From positions 1,811,001 to 1,875,000 of the forward strand of contig NZ_CP035503.1 in assembly GCF_006970865.1 (NCBI RefSeq): a DNA stretch of 64,000 nucleotides, read 5' to 3'. The stretch comes from Rhodoferax sediminis. GTDB taxonomy: Bacteria; Pseudomonadota; Gammaproteobacteria; Burkholderiales; Burkholderiaceae_C. The notes beneath the pieces are model-generated. The model had not been told where the DNA came from. It was given only the letters and a program-made list of their open reading frames with translations, and did no database searches. The position numbers were made by a program, and so were the translations under genes. Positions 18,094-26,959 of this stretch are shown here, piece after piece (the first letter of the stretch is position 1; each line of letters begins with the position of its first letter).

Positions 18094-18263
18094 GAATCTT
18101 GAGCTCCCGACATTGAAGGCCTCCATGATGCCGCAACTGCAGCAGCCGCGAATGCTGGTGTGTGCAGGCGACCACGGCCTGGCCGCTGCTGCTCTCGACC
18201 GGCGCCATCCTGCGCGAGACGGCGAGCTTCGAGTCGGCGGGAGTGTCTGAAAGGACGCCTTGA
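18092..18263 (+). pseudogene. cobT: cobT remnant with large internal deletion
   Basis: From ATG 18092 the frame encodes an N-terminal CobT signature: PQLQQPRMLVCAGDHGLA matches the conserved VxAGDHG region of nicotinate-nucleotide:dimethylbenzimidazole phosphoribosyltransferase. At about 18180 the similarity jumps frame to a CobT-like C-terminus, LSTGAILRETASFESAGVSE, ending in TGA at 18261-18263. A working CobT is about 340 residues; here about 270 central codons are gone. The family match is from memory of conserved motifs. It implies that lower-ligand activation is lost or encoded elsewhere. Confidence 0.65.
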
Positions 18264-18266
18264 GCG

Positions 18267-19181
18267 TTACGCCTTCGCCGCTGCCGGGGTGTTCTCGTAG
18301 TGGGTGCGCAGCGTATCGATCAGCGCCTGTGCATAGGTTGGCAGCGCCGCCTGGTTGCGCACCAGGATGTAGCGTTCGCGCACGCTCCAGGCGTCTGTCA
18401 ATTCGATCAGTGACAGGTTCATAGGGTCCCGATTGCGGCGTGCCGCGCTTTCGGGGACGATGCCGACCCCGACACCGCTGCCGATCATGCGGCACATGGC
18501 GTCAAAACTGCTGAGCTGGATGCGCAGCTTGAGAGGCTTGCCCAGCGATTCAGTGATCCTGGCCAGAAAGGTCTGCAGTGTGCTGCTCTGGTGCATGCCC
18601 ACGGCGTCTTCATTCAGGATCTCAACGAACGCAATGCGCTTGCGCCGCGCCAGGCGGTGCTGGCGCGAGGTCACCAGCATCAGCCGGTCGGTGCTGAAGT
18701 GGATGGCCTGCAGCCCCAGCGTGTCGACCTGGCCCGCCACGATGCCGATGTCGGCGCGGCCGTCCAGCACGCCGCGGGCGATCTCAGCATTCGGTTTTTC
18801 CTGAAGGTCGACATTGACCTTGGGGTTGGCCGACAGAAAGCCCGGCAGGATTTCGGGCAGGAAGTCGCTGACCGCCGTGGTGTTGGCAAAGACCCGCAAA
18901 TGCCCGCGCAGGCCGCCACCATACTCTTGCAGATCGGCGCGCAACTGGTCGGCCTGCCGTAGCACGCCGCGCGCATGGTGCAGAAAGGCTTCGCCCGGTG
19001 GCGTCAGTCGCACACCGCGGGCTTCTCGGTAGAGCAGGGGCAGGCCGGCCTGCGCTTCCAGCGACTTGATGCGTGCACTGGCCGCTGCCAGCGACAGGTG
19101 CTGCCGCGCCGCGGCGCGTGTCAGGTTGCTCTCGTCGGCGGTCAGGACGAACAGGCGCAAGTCGGTGAGGTCGAAATTCAT
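18267..19181 (-). CDS. LysR-family transcriptional regulator
   Basis: The 304-residue LysR regulator has an N-terminal winged HTH (LRLFVLTADESNLTRAAARQ, then LSLAAASARIKSLEAQAGLP) and a two-lobe effector domain beginning near LRGHLRVFANTTAVSDFLP. It is transcribed divergently from the hydratase/acyl-CoA dehydrogenase operon 104 bases away, the usual arrangement for an activator responding to a pathway intermediate. The effector may be an organic acid or its CoA ester; this is inference from the neighbouring genes. Confidence 0.88.
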   Translation of the reverse strand: MNFDLTDLRLFVLTADESNLTRAAARQHLSLAAASARIKSLEAQAGLPLLYREARGVRLTPPGEAFLHHARGVLRQADQLRADLQEYGGGLRGHLRVFANTTAVSDFLPEILPGFLSANPKVNVDLQEKPNAEIARGVLDGRADIGIVAGQVDTLGLQAIHFSTDRLMLVTSRQHRLARRKRIAFVEILNEDAVGMHQSSTLQTFLARITESLGKPLKLRIQLSSFDAMCRMIGSGVGVGIVPESAARRNRDPMNLSLIELTDAWSVRERYILVRNQAALPTYAQALIDTLRTHYENTPAAAKA

Positions 19182-19285
19182 GGCTGGATGGTAGCGGATG
19201 GAGTTACAGCCTTCAGTTTTATGGAAGCCTTGGTCTTGAAATTGCGGATTGCGCCGCCGGCGGGAAATGACGACGATGGTGCCTC

Positions 19286-20170
19286 ATGAACCTTGATACT
19301 CGTTCCATCGACGCCGCCACGCTGGCCCACCTGCAAACCTGGGCCGGCAGGACCGAAACCCTGAGAGACGACATTACCGCCGCGCCGGTGCGCGGGCTCT
19401 CTGCCACGCTGGACCGTGACGACCCGGCCCCCGCGCCCGGCACGGCGCTACCGCCGCTGTGGCACTGGTTGTACTTTTTGCCGCGGCAGCGCCAGAGCGA
19501 AATTGGCCCCGACGGCCACGCCAGGCGCGGTGGCTTCCTGCCGCCGGTACCGTTGCCGCGCCGCATGTGGGCTGGAGGCCGCTTGCAGTGGCACCGAGAC
19601 AACCCGCTGGTGGTGGGTGATGCGGTCAAACGCATCTCGCGCATCGAGTCCGTGACGCACAAGACCGGCCGTACGGGCGACCTTGTGTTCGTGCAGGTCA
19701 AGCACGAGGTGCACAACGCCAAGGGTTTGGCTTTGAGCGAAGAACAAGACATCGTGTACAGGGCCGCGGCCCAGCCCCACGACCCGGTGCCGCCGCCCGT
19801 GGCGGCCGAAAAGGGCGCCGCCTGGCAGCGCGAAATCGTACCCGACGACGTGCTGCTGTTCCGCTATTCGGCACTGACCTTCAACGGCCACCGCATCCAC
19901 TACGACCGCAAGTACGTGACCGAGGTGGAAGGCTATCCCGGCCTGATCGTGCACGGGCCGTTGATCGCCACGCTGCTGGTCGATCTGGTGCGCCATCATG
20001 CGCCTGGCGCCTTCATCCAGTCGTTCAACTTCAAGGCCGTGCGCCCGACGTTCGACCTGCACCCGTTTCGCCTCAACGGCCAGCCCTCGGCGAACGGCAA
20101 GAGCGTCAAGCTCTGGGCCCAGGACCATGAGGGCTGGCTCACCATGCAGGGCACGGCCGAACTCGCCTGA
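19286..20170 (+). CDS. MaoC-like/FAS1-type dehydratase, mesaconyl-C4-CoA hydratase family
   Basis: The 294-residue protein has two hot-dog folds. The N-terminal half is the FAS1-dehydratase-like type (LPPLWHWLYFLPRQ, PPVPLPRRMWAGGRL), the C-terminal half a MaoC-like hydratase (LFRYSALTFNGHRIHYDRKY, YPGLIVHGPLIATLLVD). This layout is typical of mesaconyl-C4-CoA or itaconyl-CoA-type hydratases that hydrate a branched C5 enoyl-CoA. With the following CoA-transferase and CitE-like lyase it fits a route that activates a C4-C5 dicarboxylate, hydrates it and cleaves it. Exact substrate is inferred only. Confidence 0.75.
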   Translation: MNLDTRSIDAATLAHLQTWAGRTETLRDDITAAPVRGLSATLDRDDPAPAPGTALPPLWHWLYFLPRQRQSEIGPDGHARRGGFLPPVPLPRRMWAGGRLQWHRDNPLVVGDAVKRISRIESVTHKTGRTGDLVFVQVKHEVHNAKGLALSEEQDIVYRAAAQPHDPVPPPVAAEKGAAWQREIVPDDVLLFRYSALTFNGHRIHYDRKYVTEVEGYPGLIVHGPLIATLLVDLVRHHAPGAFIQSFNFKAVRPTFDLHPFRLNGQPSANGKSVKLWAQDHEGWLTMQGTAELA

Positions 20171-20202
20171 CCCGTGCTCAATAAAAGCCACAGACAAAAA
20201 CC

Positions 20203-21366
20203 ATGATCAAGACCGCCCCCGACGCCTGGCAGGACATCCGCGACGCCGTGCGCGCGCTATGCGCCGAATTCCCCGACGAGTACCACCGGAGAATCGACGA
20301 GCAGCGTGCCTACCCCGAGGCCTTTGTCGATGCACTCACCAAGGCGGGCTGGCTGGCCGCGATGATTCCGGCCGAGTACGGCGGTTCGGGCCTGGGCCTG
20401 ACCGAGGCCACGGTCGTCATGGAGGAAATCAACCGCTCCGGCGGCAACTCGGGCGCCTGCCATGGCCAGATGTACAACATGGGCACGCTGTTGCGCCACG
20501 GCTCCAGGGCGCAAAAGGAGCTGTACCTGCCGAAAATCGCCAGCGGCGAATGGCGCCTGCAATCCATGGGCGTGACCGAGCCCAGCACCGGCACCGACAC
20601 CACCAGGATCAAGACCACCGCCGTGAAGAAGGGTGACAAGTACGTGATCAACGGGCAGAAGGTCTGGATCTCGCGCGTGCAGCATTCCGACTGGATGATT
20701 TTGCTGGCGCGCACCACGCCGCTGGCCGAGGTCAAGAAAAAGTCGGAGGGCATGTCGATTTTCATGGTCGATCTGCGCCAGGCCGAGAAGTCGGGCTTGA
20801 GCGTGCGGCCCATTCCCAACATGGTGAATCACGAAACCAACGAGCTGTTCTTCGAGAACCTGGAAATCCCCGAGGAGAACCTGATCGGCCAGGAAGGCCA
20901 GGGCTTCAAGTACATCCTCGACGGCCTGAACGCCGAGCGCACGCTGATCGCGGCCGAGTGCATCGGCGACGGCTACTGGTTCATCGACCGCGTCACGAAA
21001 TATGCGAACGAGCGCATCGTGTTCGGCCGCCCGATCGGGCAGAACCAGGGCGTGCAGTTCCCGATTGCCGAATCCTATATCGAGGTAGAAGCCGCCAACC
21101 TGATGCGCTATAAGGCCTGCGCGCTGTTCGATGCCGGCCAGCCGTGCGGCGCCGAAGCCAACATGGCCAAGTACCTGGCGGCCAAGGCCAGCTGGGAGGC
21201 GGCCAACGCCTGTATCCAGTTCCACGGCGGCTTCGGTTTCGCCAACGAATACGACGTGGAGCGCAAGTTCCGCGAGACGCGCCTGTACCAGGTGGCGCCG
21301 ATCTCGACCAACCTGATCCTGTCTTACGTGGCCGAGCATTTGCTTGGGCTGCCGAGATCCTTCTAA
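20203..21366 (+). CDS. Acyl-CoA dehydrogenase
   Basis: The 387-residue FAD enzyme has the three-part acyl-CoA dehydrogenase fold: helical N-terminus with PAEYGGSGLGL, middle domain SMGVTEPSTGTDTTRIKTTA, and C-terminal QFHGGFGFANEYDVERKFRE. The usual catalytic glutamate near the C-terminus (YEGT context) is absent; the equivalent reads LYQVAPIST. A glutamate at E245 in GLNAERTL lies where isovaleryl-CoA dehydrogenase carries its base. It sits between hydratase and CoA-transferase genes and should oxidise an acyl-CoA, passing electrons to ETF. Confidence 0.88.
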   Translation: MIKTAPDAWQDIRDAVRALCAEFPDEYHRRIDEQRAYPEAFVDALTKAGWLAAMIPAEYGGSGLGLTEATVVMEEINRSGGNSGACHGQMYNMGTLLRHGSRAQKELYLPKIASGEWRLQSMGVTEPSTGTDTTRIKTTAVKKGDKYVINGQKVWISRVQHSDWMILLARTTPLAEVKKKSEGMSIFMVDLRQAEKSGLSVRPIPNMVNHETNELFFENLEIPEENLIGQEGQGFKYILDGLNAERTLIAAECIGDGYWFIDRVTKYANERIVFGRPIGQNQGVQFPIAESYIEVEAANLMRYKACALFDAGQPCGAEANMAKYLAAKASWEAANACIQFHGGFGFANEYDVERKFRETRLYQVAPISTNLILSYVAEHLLGLPRSF

Positions 21367-21380
21367 TTCCGGAGTCGATC

Positions 21381-22562
21381 ATGACAAGACCCCTCGACGG
21401 CATCACCGTCGTCTCGCTCGAGCACGCGATTGCCGCGCCGTTCTGCACGCGCCAGCTGGCCGACCTGGGCGCACGCGTGATCAAGGTCGAGCGCCCGGGT
21501 GCGGGCGATTTTGCGCGCGCCTACGACACCCGCGTCAAAGGCCAGGCCTCGCACTTCGTCTGGACGAATCGCTCGAAAGAGAGCCTCACGCTCGACCTCA
21601 AGCAGCCGGCCGCGCTGGCTGCGCTGAAGGAGCTCCTCGCTACAGCCGACGTGCTGGTGCAGAACCTGGCACCCGGCGCGGCTGCGCGCATGGGCCTGGG
21701 CTTTGATGCGCTGAGCAAAGAGCACCCCCGGCTCATCGTCTGCGACATCTCGGGCTACGGCGAGGACGGCCCGTATCGCGACAAGAAGGCCTACGATCTG
21801 TTGATCCAGAGCGAGGCGGGCTTTCTCTCCGTCACCGGCACGCCCGACGATCCCTGCAAGTCCGGCAACTCGATCGCCGACATCGCCGCCGGCATGTACG
21901 CCTACACCGGCGTGCTGGCCGCGCTGCTGCAGCGTGGCAAGACGGGCCGGGGCTCGCACATCGACGTGTCTATGTTAGAGGCGCTGGGCGAATGGATGGG
22001 CTACCCGATGTACTACGCGTTCGATGGCGCGCCGCCGCCACCGCGCAGCGCCGCGGCACACGCCACCATTTATCCCTACGGACCGTTTGCGGCCGGCGAT
22101 GGCGGCACCGTGATGCTGGGCCTGCAAAACGAGCGCGAGTGGAAAGCGTTCTGCGACGTGGTGCTGCAGGACGCCGCGCTGGCGACCGACCCGCGCTTCG
22201 ACGCCAACGCGCGCCGCAACGAACACCGCGAGGCACTCAAGGCCATCATCCTGGCCACCTTTGGCGCGCTCAGCACAGCCCAGGTGCTGGCGCGGCTCGA
22301 CAAGGCGCAGATCGCCAACGCGCGCATGAACGACATGGCCGGCCTCTGGGCGCATCCGCAACTGAAAGCGCGCAGCCGCTGGCAGAGCGTGGGCTCGCCG
22401 GCGGGCGAGATCCCCGCGCTGCTGCCGCCCGGGCGCAACAGCAGTTTCGACTACCGCATGGATGCGGTACCTGGCGTGGGCCAGCACACCGAGGCCATCC
22501 TGCGCGAGCTCGGGCAGAGCGACGCGGCCATCGCCGCGATGCGCGCCGCCCAGGCCATTTGA
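21381..22562 (+). CDS. Class III (CaiB/BaiF) CoA-transferase
   Basis: The 393-residue protein of the formyl-CoA transferase/CaiB family has the N-terminal LDGITVVSLEHAIAAPFCTR, IKVERPGAGDFAR, LTLDLK and the conserved YGEDGPYRDKKAYDLLIQ, with D139 as the catalytic aspartate that forms the mixed anhydride. GRGSHIDVSMLEAL follows. It probably moves CoA between an acyl donor and a dicarboxylic acid. The start is ATG 21381 behind GGAG; the frame is open further upstream only as a shadow of the dehydrogenase gene. Confidence 0.88.
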   Translation: MTRPLDGITVVSLEHAIAAPFCTRQLADLGARVIKVERPGAGDFARAYDTRVKGQASHFVWTNRSKESLTLDLKQPAALAALKELLATADVLVQNLAPGAAARMGLGFDALSKEHPRLIVCDISGYGEDGPYRDKKAYDLLIQSEAGFLSVTGTPDDPCKSGNSIADIAAGMYAYTGVLAALLQRGKTGRGSHIDVSMLEALGEWMGYPMYYAFDGAPPPPRSAAAHATIYPYGPFAAGDGGTVMLGLQNEREWKAFCDVVLQDAALATDPRFDANARRNEHREALKAIILATFGALSTAQVLARLDKAQIANARMNDMAGLWAHPQLKARSRWQSVGSPAGEIPALLPPGRNSSFDYRMDAVPGVGQHTEAILRELGQSDAAIAAMRAAQAI

Positions 22563-22647
22563 TGGTGATCGATTTACTATTGAAACCATAGCTGCCTGCC
22601 CATACCGGATAAGGGCTTGAAGCCGATTTCTCTTAAAAATACCTGCC
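22563..22647 (-). repeat. Dispersed intergenic repeat, copy B
   Basis: This AT-rich 85-base gap contains ACTATTGAAACCATAGCTG and AAGGGCTTGAAGCCGATTT. Reverse-complemented, it lines up with 604-678 over most of its length. It separates the CoA-transferase and MmgE/PrpD genes and encodes nothing. Copies in opposite orientations suggest a mobile or structured element rather than a local duplication. Confidence 0.45.
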
Positions 22648-24009
22648 ATGAACTCTCCCACCGCCCAACTCGCCGCATTCGCCGCCGGCCTGCGCTTTGA
22701 CGCCATTCCGGGCCCCGTGATCCGCAAGACCGAGGACCTGCTGGTGGACTGGTTCGGCTCGGCGCTGGCCGGCAAAGGTTCGCGCGCGGTCGAGACCATC
22801 GCCCGGTTTGCCGCCAGCGTGGGGCCGGCCGACGGCCCGTCCGAGGTGCTGATCAGCCGCAGCCGCACCAGTGCGTACTTCGCCGCCATGGTCAACGCCG
22901 CCGCCTCGCACGTGGCCGAGCAGGACGACGTGCACAACGGCTCGGTGTTTCACCCGGCCACCGTGGTGTTCTCGCCGGCGCTTGCGGTGGCGCAGGCGCT
23001 GGGCGCCAGCGGGCAGCAGTTGCTGACGGCCGCCGTCGCGGGCTACGAGGTCGGCATCCGCGTCGGCGAATTCCTCGGGCGCTCGCACTACAAGGTGTTC
23101 CACACCACCGGCACCGCCGGCACGCTGGCGGCGGCCGCGGCGGTCGGCAACCTGCTGGGGCTCGACGCGCCGCAGATGCAGCATGCGTTGGGCTCGGCCG
23201 GCACGCAGTCCGCCGGGCTGTGGGAGTTCCTGCGCACGGCGGCGGATTCCAAGCAGTTGCACACCGCGCACGCGGCGTCGGCCGGTCTGATGGCCGCGTA
23301 CCTAGCCAAGGACGGCTTCACCGGCGCGGCGCAGATTCTGGAAGGACCGCAGGGCATGGCGGCCGGCATGTCGAGCGATGCGGACCCGGCGCGCCTCACG
23401 CAAGGGCTGGGCACGCGCTGGGCCACGACCGAGACCTCGTTCAAGTACCACGCCTCGTGCCGCCATACGCACCCGGCCGCCGATGCGCTGCTGCAGGTGA
23501 TGCAGGCGCACGACCTCCAGCCCGGCGATCTGGCGCGCGTGGTCACGCACGTGCACCAGGGTGCGATCGATGTGCTCGGGTCGGTGACGAACCCGGCCAC
23601 GGTGCACCAGAGCAAGTTTTCCATGGGCACGGTGCTGGCGCTGATCGCGTGCTTCGGCCATGCCGGCCTGGCCGAGTTCGATCAGCACTTCGACGATGCC
23701 GCCACCCGCGATCTGCGCGAGCGCGTGAGCATGGCATTCGATGCCGAGGTGGACGGTGCCTATCCTCAGCGCTGGATCGGCAAGGTCACGGTCACCACCA
23801 CGGATGGCCGCGTGCTGCAAGGTCGCGTCGACGAGCCCAAGGGCGACCCAGGCAACACCCTGAGCCGTGACGAAATCACGGCCAAGGCGCTGCGCCTGGC
23901 CGCGTACAGCGGCGCGGCCACGCCGGCCGCGATGCAGGCCGCGCTGGACGATCTGTGGGCCGTCGCCCGCAGTGTGAGGGTGGGCCTGTTGCTGAAGAAC
24001 GCGACATGA
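22648..24009 (+). CDS. MmgE/PrpD family protein
   Basis: The 453-residue protein belongs to the MmgE/PrpD family (2-methylcitrate dehydratase, cis-aconitate decarboxylase, iminodisuccinate epimerase). Conserved features are LLVDWFGSALAG, AAASHVAEQDDVHNGSVFHP (active-site region with D and H), HTTGTAGTLAAAAAVGNLLG and KYHASCRHTHPAADAL. Family members dehydrate or decarboxylate tri- and dicarboxylates without an iron-sulfur cluster. In this operon it would prepare or isomerise the dicarboxylate that is then CoA-activated. Its stop overlaps the next ATG (24006), indicating coupling. Confidence 0.85.
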   Translation: MNSPTAQLAAFAAGLRFDAIPGPVIRKTEDLLVDWFGSALAGKGSRAVETIARFAASVGPADGPSEVLISRSRTSAYFAAMVNAAASHVAEQDDVHNGSVFHPATVVFSPALAVAQALGASGQQLLTAAVAGYEVGIRVGEFLGRSHYKVFHTTGTAGTLAAAAAVGNLLGLDAPQMQHALGSAGTQSAGLWEFLRTAADSKQLHTAHAASAGLMAAYLAKDGFTGAAQILEGPQGMAAGMSSDADPARLTQGLGTRWATTETSFKYHASCRHTHPAADALLQVMQAHDLQPGDLARVVTHVHQGAIDVLGSVTNPATVHQSKFSMGTVLALIACFGHAGLAEFDQHFDDAATRDLRERVSMAFDAEVDGAYPQRWIGKVTVTTTDGRVLQGRVDEPKGDPGNTLSRDEITAKALRLAAYSGAATPAAMQAALDDLWAVARSVRVGLLLKNAT

Positions 24010-24869
24010 GCTATTCCCTCGCGCCGGCGATCGTACGCGCGCATTCGTTTCTGTTCGTGCCCGCGAATCGGCCCGAACGCGTCGCCAAGGCGCTGGCCAG
24101 TGGCGCCGACGCGGTCATTGTGGACCTGGAAGACGCCGTGCCACTGGACGCCAAAGGCCCCGCGCGCGATCAGTTGGCGCAGGTCTTCAGCAGCCTGACG
24201 GCGCCCGAACGCGACCGCCTGCTGGTGCGCATCAACGCCGCCGGCATGCCCTGGCATGAGGACGATCTGGCGCGAGTCCGCGAGCTGGCCGCACAGGGGC
24301 TGGCCGCCGTGATGGTGCCCAAGGCCGAGTCGGCGACAGCCCTGGCACACGTGGCCGCCGCCATCGGCGCCTCGTGCGCGCTGGTGCCGCTGATGGAGTC
24401 GGCCGCTGGGCTGGCGACGTTGGATGCGTTGGCGGCGAGCCCGCAAGTGGTGCGGCTGGCCTTTGGTAATCTTGATTTTCAGGCCGACCTGGGCCTTGCC
24501 TGCGGACCCGACGAGGCCGAACTGGTGCCCGTACGTCTCGCGCTGGTGCTGGCTTCGCGCCGCGCCGCGCTGGCCGCACCGATCGACGGCGTCACGGCCA
24601 GCACGACGGACGAGGCTCAAATCCAGATGGACGCGCAGCGCAGCCGGCGCGCCGGCTTCGGCGCCAAGCTGTGCATTCACCCGGCCCAGGTGGCAGTCGT
24701 CAACGCCGCGCTGGCGCCCACGACCGCCGAACTCGACTGGGCGCGGCGCGTGCTGGCGGCGTATGCGCAAGCCGGCGGCGGGGTGTTCAGCCTGGATGAC
24801 CGCATGGTTGACGCGCCCGTGGTGCGGCTGGCGCAGCGCGTCGTGGACGGCGCGCCGGACAGCCCTTGA
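24006..24869 (+). CDS. HpcH/HpaI-CitE-like CoA lyase
   Basis: The 287-residue TIM-barrel lyase is of the CitE/malyl-CoA/citramalyl-CoA lyase type. Visible hallmarks: SFLFVPANRPERVAKALASG, VIVDLEDAVP, LLVRINAAG, MVPKAE, LMESAAGL with the metal-binding glutamate, AFGNLDFQADLG, and C-terminal AGFGAKLCIHPAQVAVVN. It should cleave a 3-hydroxyacyl-CoA such as citramalyl- or malyl-CoA to acetyl-CoA and a 2-oxoacid, closing the operon's pathway. The last 425 bases recur at 45172-45596 with scattered substitutions, showing that this end of the operon was copied or recombined during acquisition of the downstream region. Confidence 0.85.
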   Translation: MSYSLAPAIVRAHSFLFVPANRPERVAKALASGADAVIVDLEDAVPLDAKGPARDQLAQVFSSLTAPERDRLLVRINAAGMPWHEDDLARVRELAAQGLAAVMVPKAESATALAHVAAAIGASCALVPLMESAAGLATLDALAASPQVVRLAFGNLDFQADLGLACGPDEAELVPVRLALVLASRRAALAAPIDGVTASTTDEAQIQMDAQRSRRAGFGAKLCIHPAQVAVVNAALAPTTAELDWARRVLAAYAQAGGGVFSLDDRMVDAPVVRLAQRVVDGAPDSP

Positions 24870-24955
24870 ATCTTCGCTGAATGGTTTCTTGGGAGTAAAA
24901 ATGGGCCGTAGCCATTGCCATCTCTTGGTATTGAGCTATTGATTCTGTAGCAAAT

Positions 24956-25243
24956 TCAAGGCGCCGGCGTTTTGTCCTTGAAGTCGCAAAACTGCGCCAC
25001 GCCGCAGCGCCAGCACAGCGGCTTGCGCGCCAGGCACACATAGCGGCCCAGCAAAATCAGCCAGTGGTGCGCATCCACCAGGTAGGCGGGTGGCACGCGC
25101 TTCATGAGCTGCATCTCCACTTCGTACGGCGTCTTGCCCGGCGCCAGGCCGGTGCGGTTGCCCACGCGAAAGATGTGCGTGTCCACCGCCATCGTGGGCT
25201 CGCCAAACGCCACGTTCAGCACCACGTTGGCCGTCTTGCGGCC
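24956..25243 (-). pseudogene. nth: 3' fragment of an endonuclease III gene
   Basis: This fragment encodes the last 95 or so residues of Nth: GRKTANVVLNVAFGEP, the catalytic-aspartate segment VDTHIFRV, and the complete 4Fe-4S loop CLARKPLCWRCGVAQFC. It aligns base for base with 50669-50956 of the intact gene with substitutions (for example Y/E, L/V and L/Q changes in the protein). At 25243 similarity stops abruptly and IS66-like sequence begins. The first half, with the catalytic lysine, is missing, so it is non-functional. Confidence 0.85.
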
Positions 25244-25330
25244 AATCGCAATCGGCCGAATCTGGTTCTCGATCCAGTTGTTGTCCACCGGCAGACGCCC
25301 GTCATAGATGGAGCGCGTGAGCGCCAGCCG
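25231..25330 (-). mobile_element. IS66-family transposase fragment fused to the nth fragment
   Basis: On the minus strand the sequence reads LALTRSIYDGRLPVDNNWI followed by ENQIRPIAIGRK, the hallmark near the DDE glutamate of IS66 TnpC. It passes without a frame break into the nth fragment at about 25243. Intact IS66 has IGRKNW and nth has VGRKTAN, so the shared GGCCGCAAG is a likely microhomology for the fusion. Only about 30 codons remain, with no terminal repeats. The stretch 25331-25421 holds nothing I can identify. Confidence 0.7.
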
Positions 25331-25421
25331 TAATCCAGCATTTCGTCACGGCCGAGCCGTCCGTGAGCCGTGCAGATGACGGACCCGCCGCAAGCCATCC
25401 CCCTGCGTAACAGTCAGAAAA

Positions 25422-25742
25422 TTGAAGGCGATTGCCGTTGCCAGCAACAAGTGCGTCGCTTCGTTACCCCAGGTACCGACGTTCATTGACGGTGGTTTGG
25501 GCGATTTCCGGTCGCAGTCTTGGTACGATCTGTTGGTGCGAGCAGGCACTCTGAGCAGCAACGTAGACACCCTGAATGTTGTCTTTGTCACGGCCATGAA
25601 GGTGCCCGCGATGCGTGGGAAACTCAAGGCTCTACGCCTTGATCTACACGGCACTACAGCCGCTGACTTCGGACCCTTTATACAAGCAGATTTGGCCAGA
25701 TATTCGAGAGCCATCGAGCTGTCGGGCGCGAAGATTGAGTGA
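25422..25742 (+). pseudogene. C-terminal fragment of a Bug-type TTT receptor
   Basis: The 106 codons correspond to the last third of a tripartite tricarboxylate transporter substrate-binding (Bug) protein: LPQVPTFIDGGLGDFRSQSW, then LNVVFVTAMKVPAMRGKL and FIQADLARYSRAIELSG, the standard C-terminal lobe. No signal peptide or N-lobe precedes it; it begins in junk beside the IS66 fragment. It differs in sequence from the intact Bug gene at 45774, so it is a separate relic. Confidence 0.7.
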
Positions 25743-25804
25743 AGGAATACGCAGTTCGGCAGTATGTGCAGTGAGAGTCAATGCCGCATTCACTGTCCGG
25801 AATG

Positions 25805-26773
25805 TTACCGCGCGAGCGACCGCGCAAAGGCCTCCATCTCCGGCAGCATCTCGTCACGCGTTTCGCGAAACAAGCGGCTGACGAGCTGGTAAGCGACCGT
25901 CATGCGACGGTTTGCCATCCAAGTGAGGCCAACGCGCATCGTGAGATTCGAGACGTTCAGCGGCAGCACAGACAGTACGCCGAGCGACACAAAATGGCGT
26001 GCAATCTCGCCAGCTGTAAAGCCGACGGAATCGCTAAACTGCAGCACACCGATGTTTGTCGCGGTGGACACGGACTCCACATGCCGGCGCGCCGTGCTTA
26101 CCCCATGCTGCGCAAGATAAGAATCGATTGGCCCACGTGTCAAGCTGTGTTCTGATGGAAGAACCATCGGATAGCCGGCCAGCATATTCCAGTTCAATTT
26201 TCGCTCGTACGTCAGCGGGTGCGCGTGGCGTGCAACGGCGACGATACGGTCTTCATACAGAACCTCGGATTCGAACTCCACGCCAAGCGACTCCGACAAA
26301 ATACCAACCGTCAGATCCAAATCGCCTGCCCGTAAGCTCGGCAGCAGCGAGCCCATGGCACCTTCGCGTACGGTCACGGCGACGTCGGTCGACTCCGCTT
26401 CCAAGCGAACGATGAATCGGGGGATCAAGAGTACCGTAGCGGACGGCAGTGCCCCCATCGCGACGCGCGTCACGCGGCCCTCACTGATGTCGCGTAACTC
26501 GTCGCGCGCGCTGGACAAATTGCCAAGGATTTGACGCGCATGCCGAATGAGGCATTCCCCATGTTCGGTAGGCTCCATGCCGCGCGCCGTGCGTTGAAAC
26601 AGTGACATGTTCAGCTCACGCTCCAACGCGCTCAGCGTCTTGGAAACCGCCGGTTGGCTGACGTTGAGATATGCGGCGACCCGGCCAACGTTGCGCAACT
26701 CATCAAGGGTTACTACTAATTGAAGATGGCGAAGCTTCAGGTTTGCGCGAATATACCAATCAAGATGCGCCAT
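25805..26773 (-). CDS. LysR-family regulator at the head of the catabolic island
   Basis: The 322-residue regulator has an unusual N-terminal extension (LDWYIRANLKLRHLQLVVTL) before the HTH (NVGRVAAYLNVSQPAVSKTL), as in the GbpR/PcaQ-like LysR branch. The effector domain includes LRAGDLDLTVGILSE and a C-terminal WMANRRMTVAYQLVSRLF. It is divergent from the monooxygenase operon across a 468-base gap and is the obvious candidate regulator. A stub of a closely related LysR gene (first 17 or so codons) survives at 45114, so the island once had a related regulator at its other end. Confidence 0.85.
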   Translation of the reverse strand: MAHLDWYIRANLKLRHLQLVVTLDELRNVGRVAAYLNVSQPAVSKTLSALERELNMSLFQRTARGMEPTEHGECLIRHARQILGNLSSARDELRDISEGRVTRVAMGALPSATVLLIPRFIVRLEAESTDVAVTVREGAMGSLLPSLRAGDLDLTVGILSESLGVEFESEVLYEDRIVAVARHAHPLTYERKLNWNMLAGYPMVLPSEHSLTRGPIDSYLAQHGVSTARRHVESVSTATNIGVLQFSDSVGFTAGEIARHFVSLGVLSVLPLNVSNLTMRVGLTWMANRRMTVAYQLVSRLFRETRDEMLPEMEAFARSLAR

Positions 26774-26959
26774 GGCTTGACCTAATGCGAAGCGAGGATA
26801 TGACCAAGTCTTTCCGATGCCTGCATGCTGCTTTATCTTTCAGTTGTGACATAACCCAAAGGTAATGGGGGTTGGGGTTAAATGTCAATAGATTTTATGT
26901 TCGTGTGCAGCGAAACTCCAGCCTCACATCAACTCTCTGGCAACGAAAGAACGCATCAT

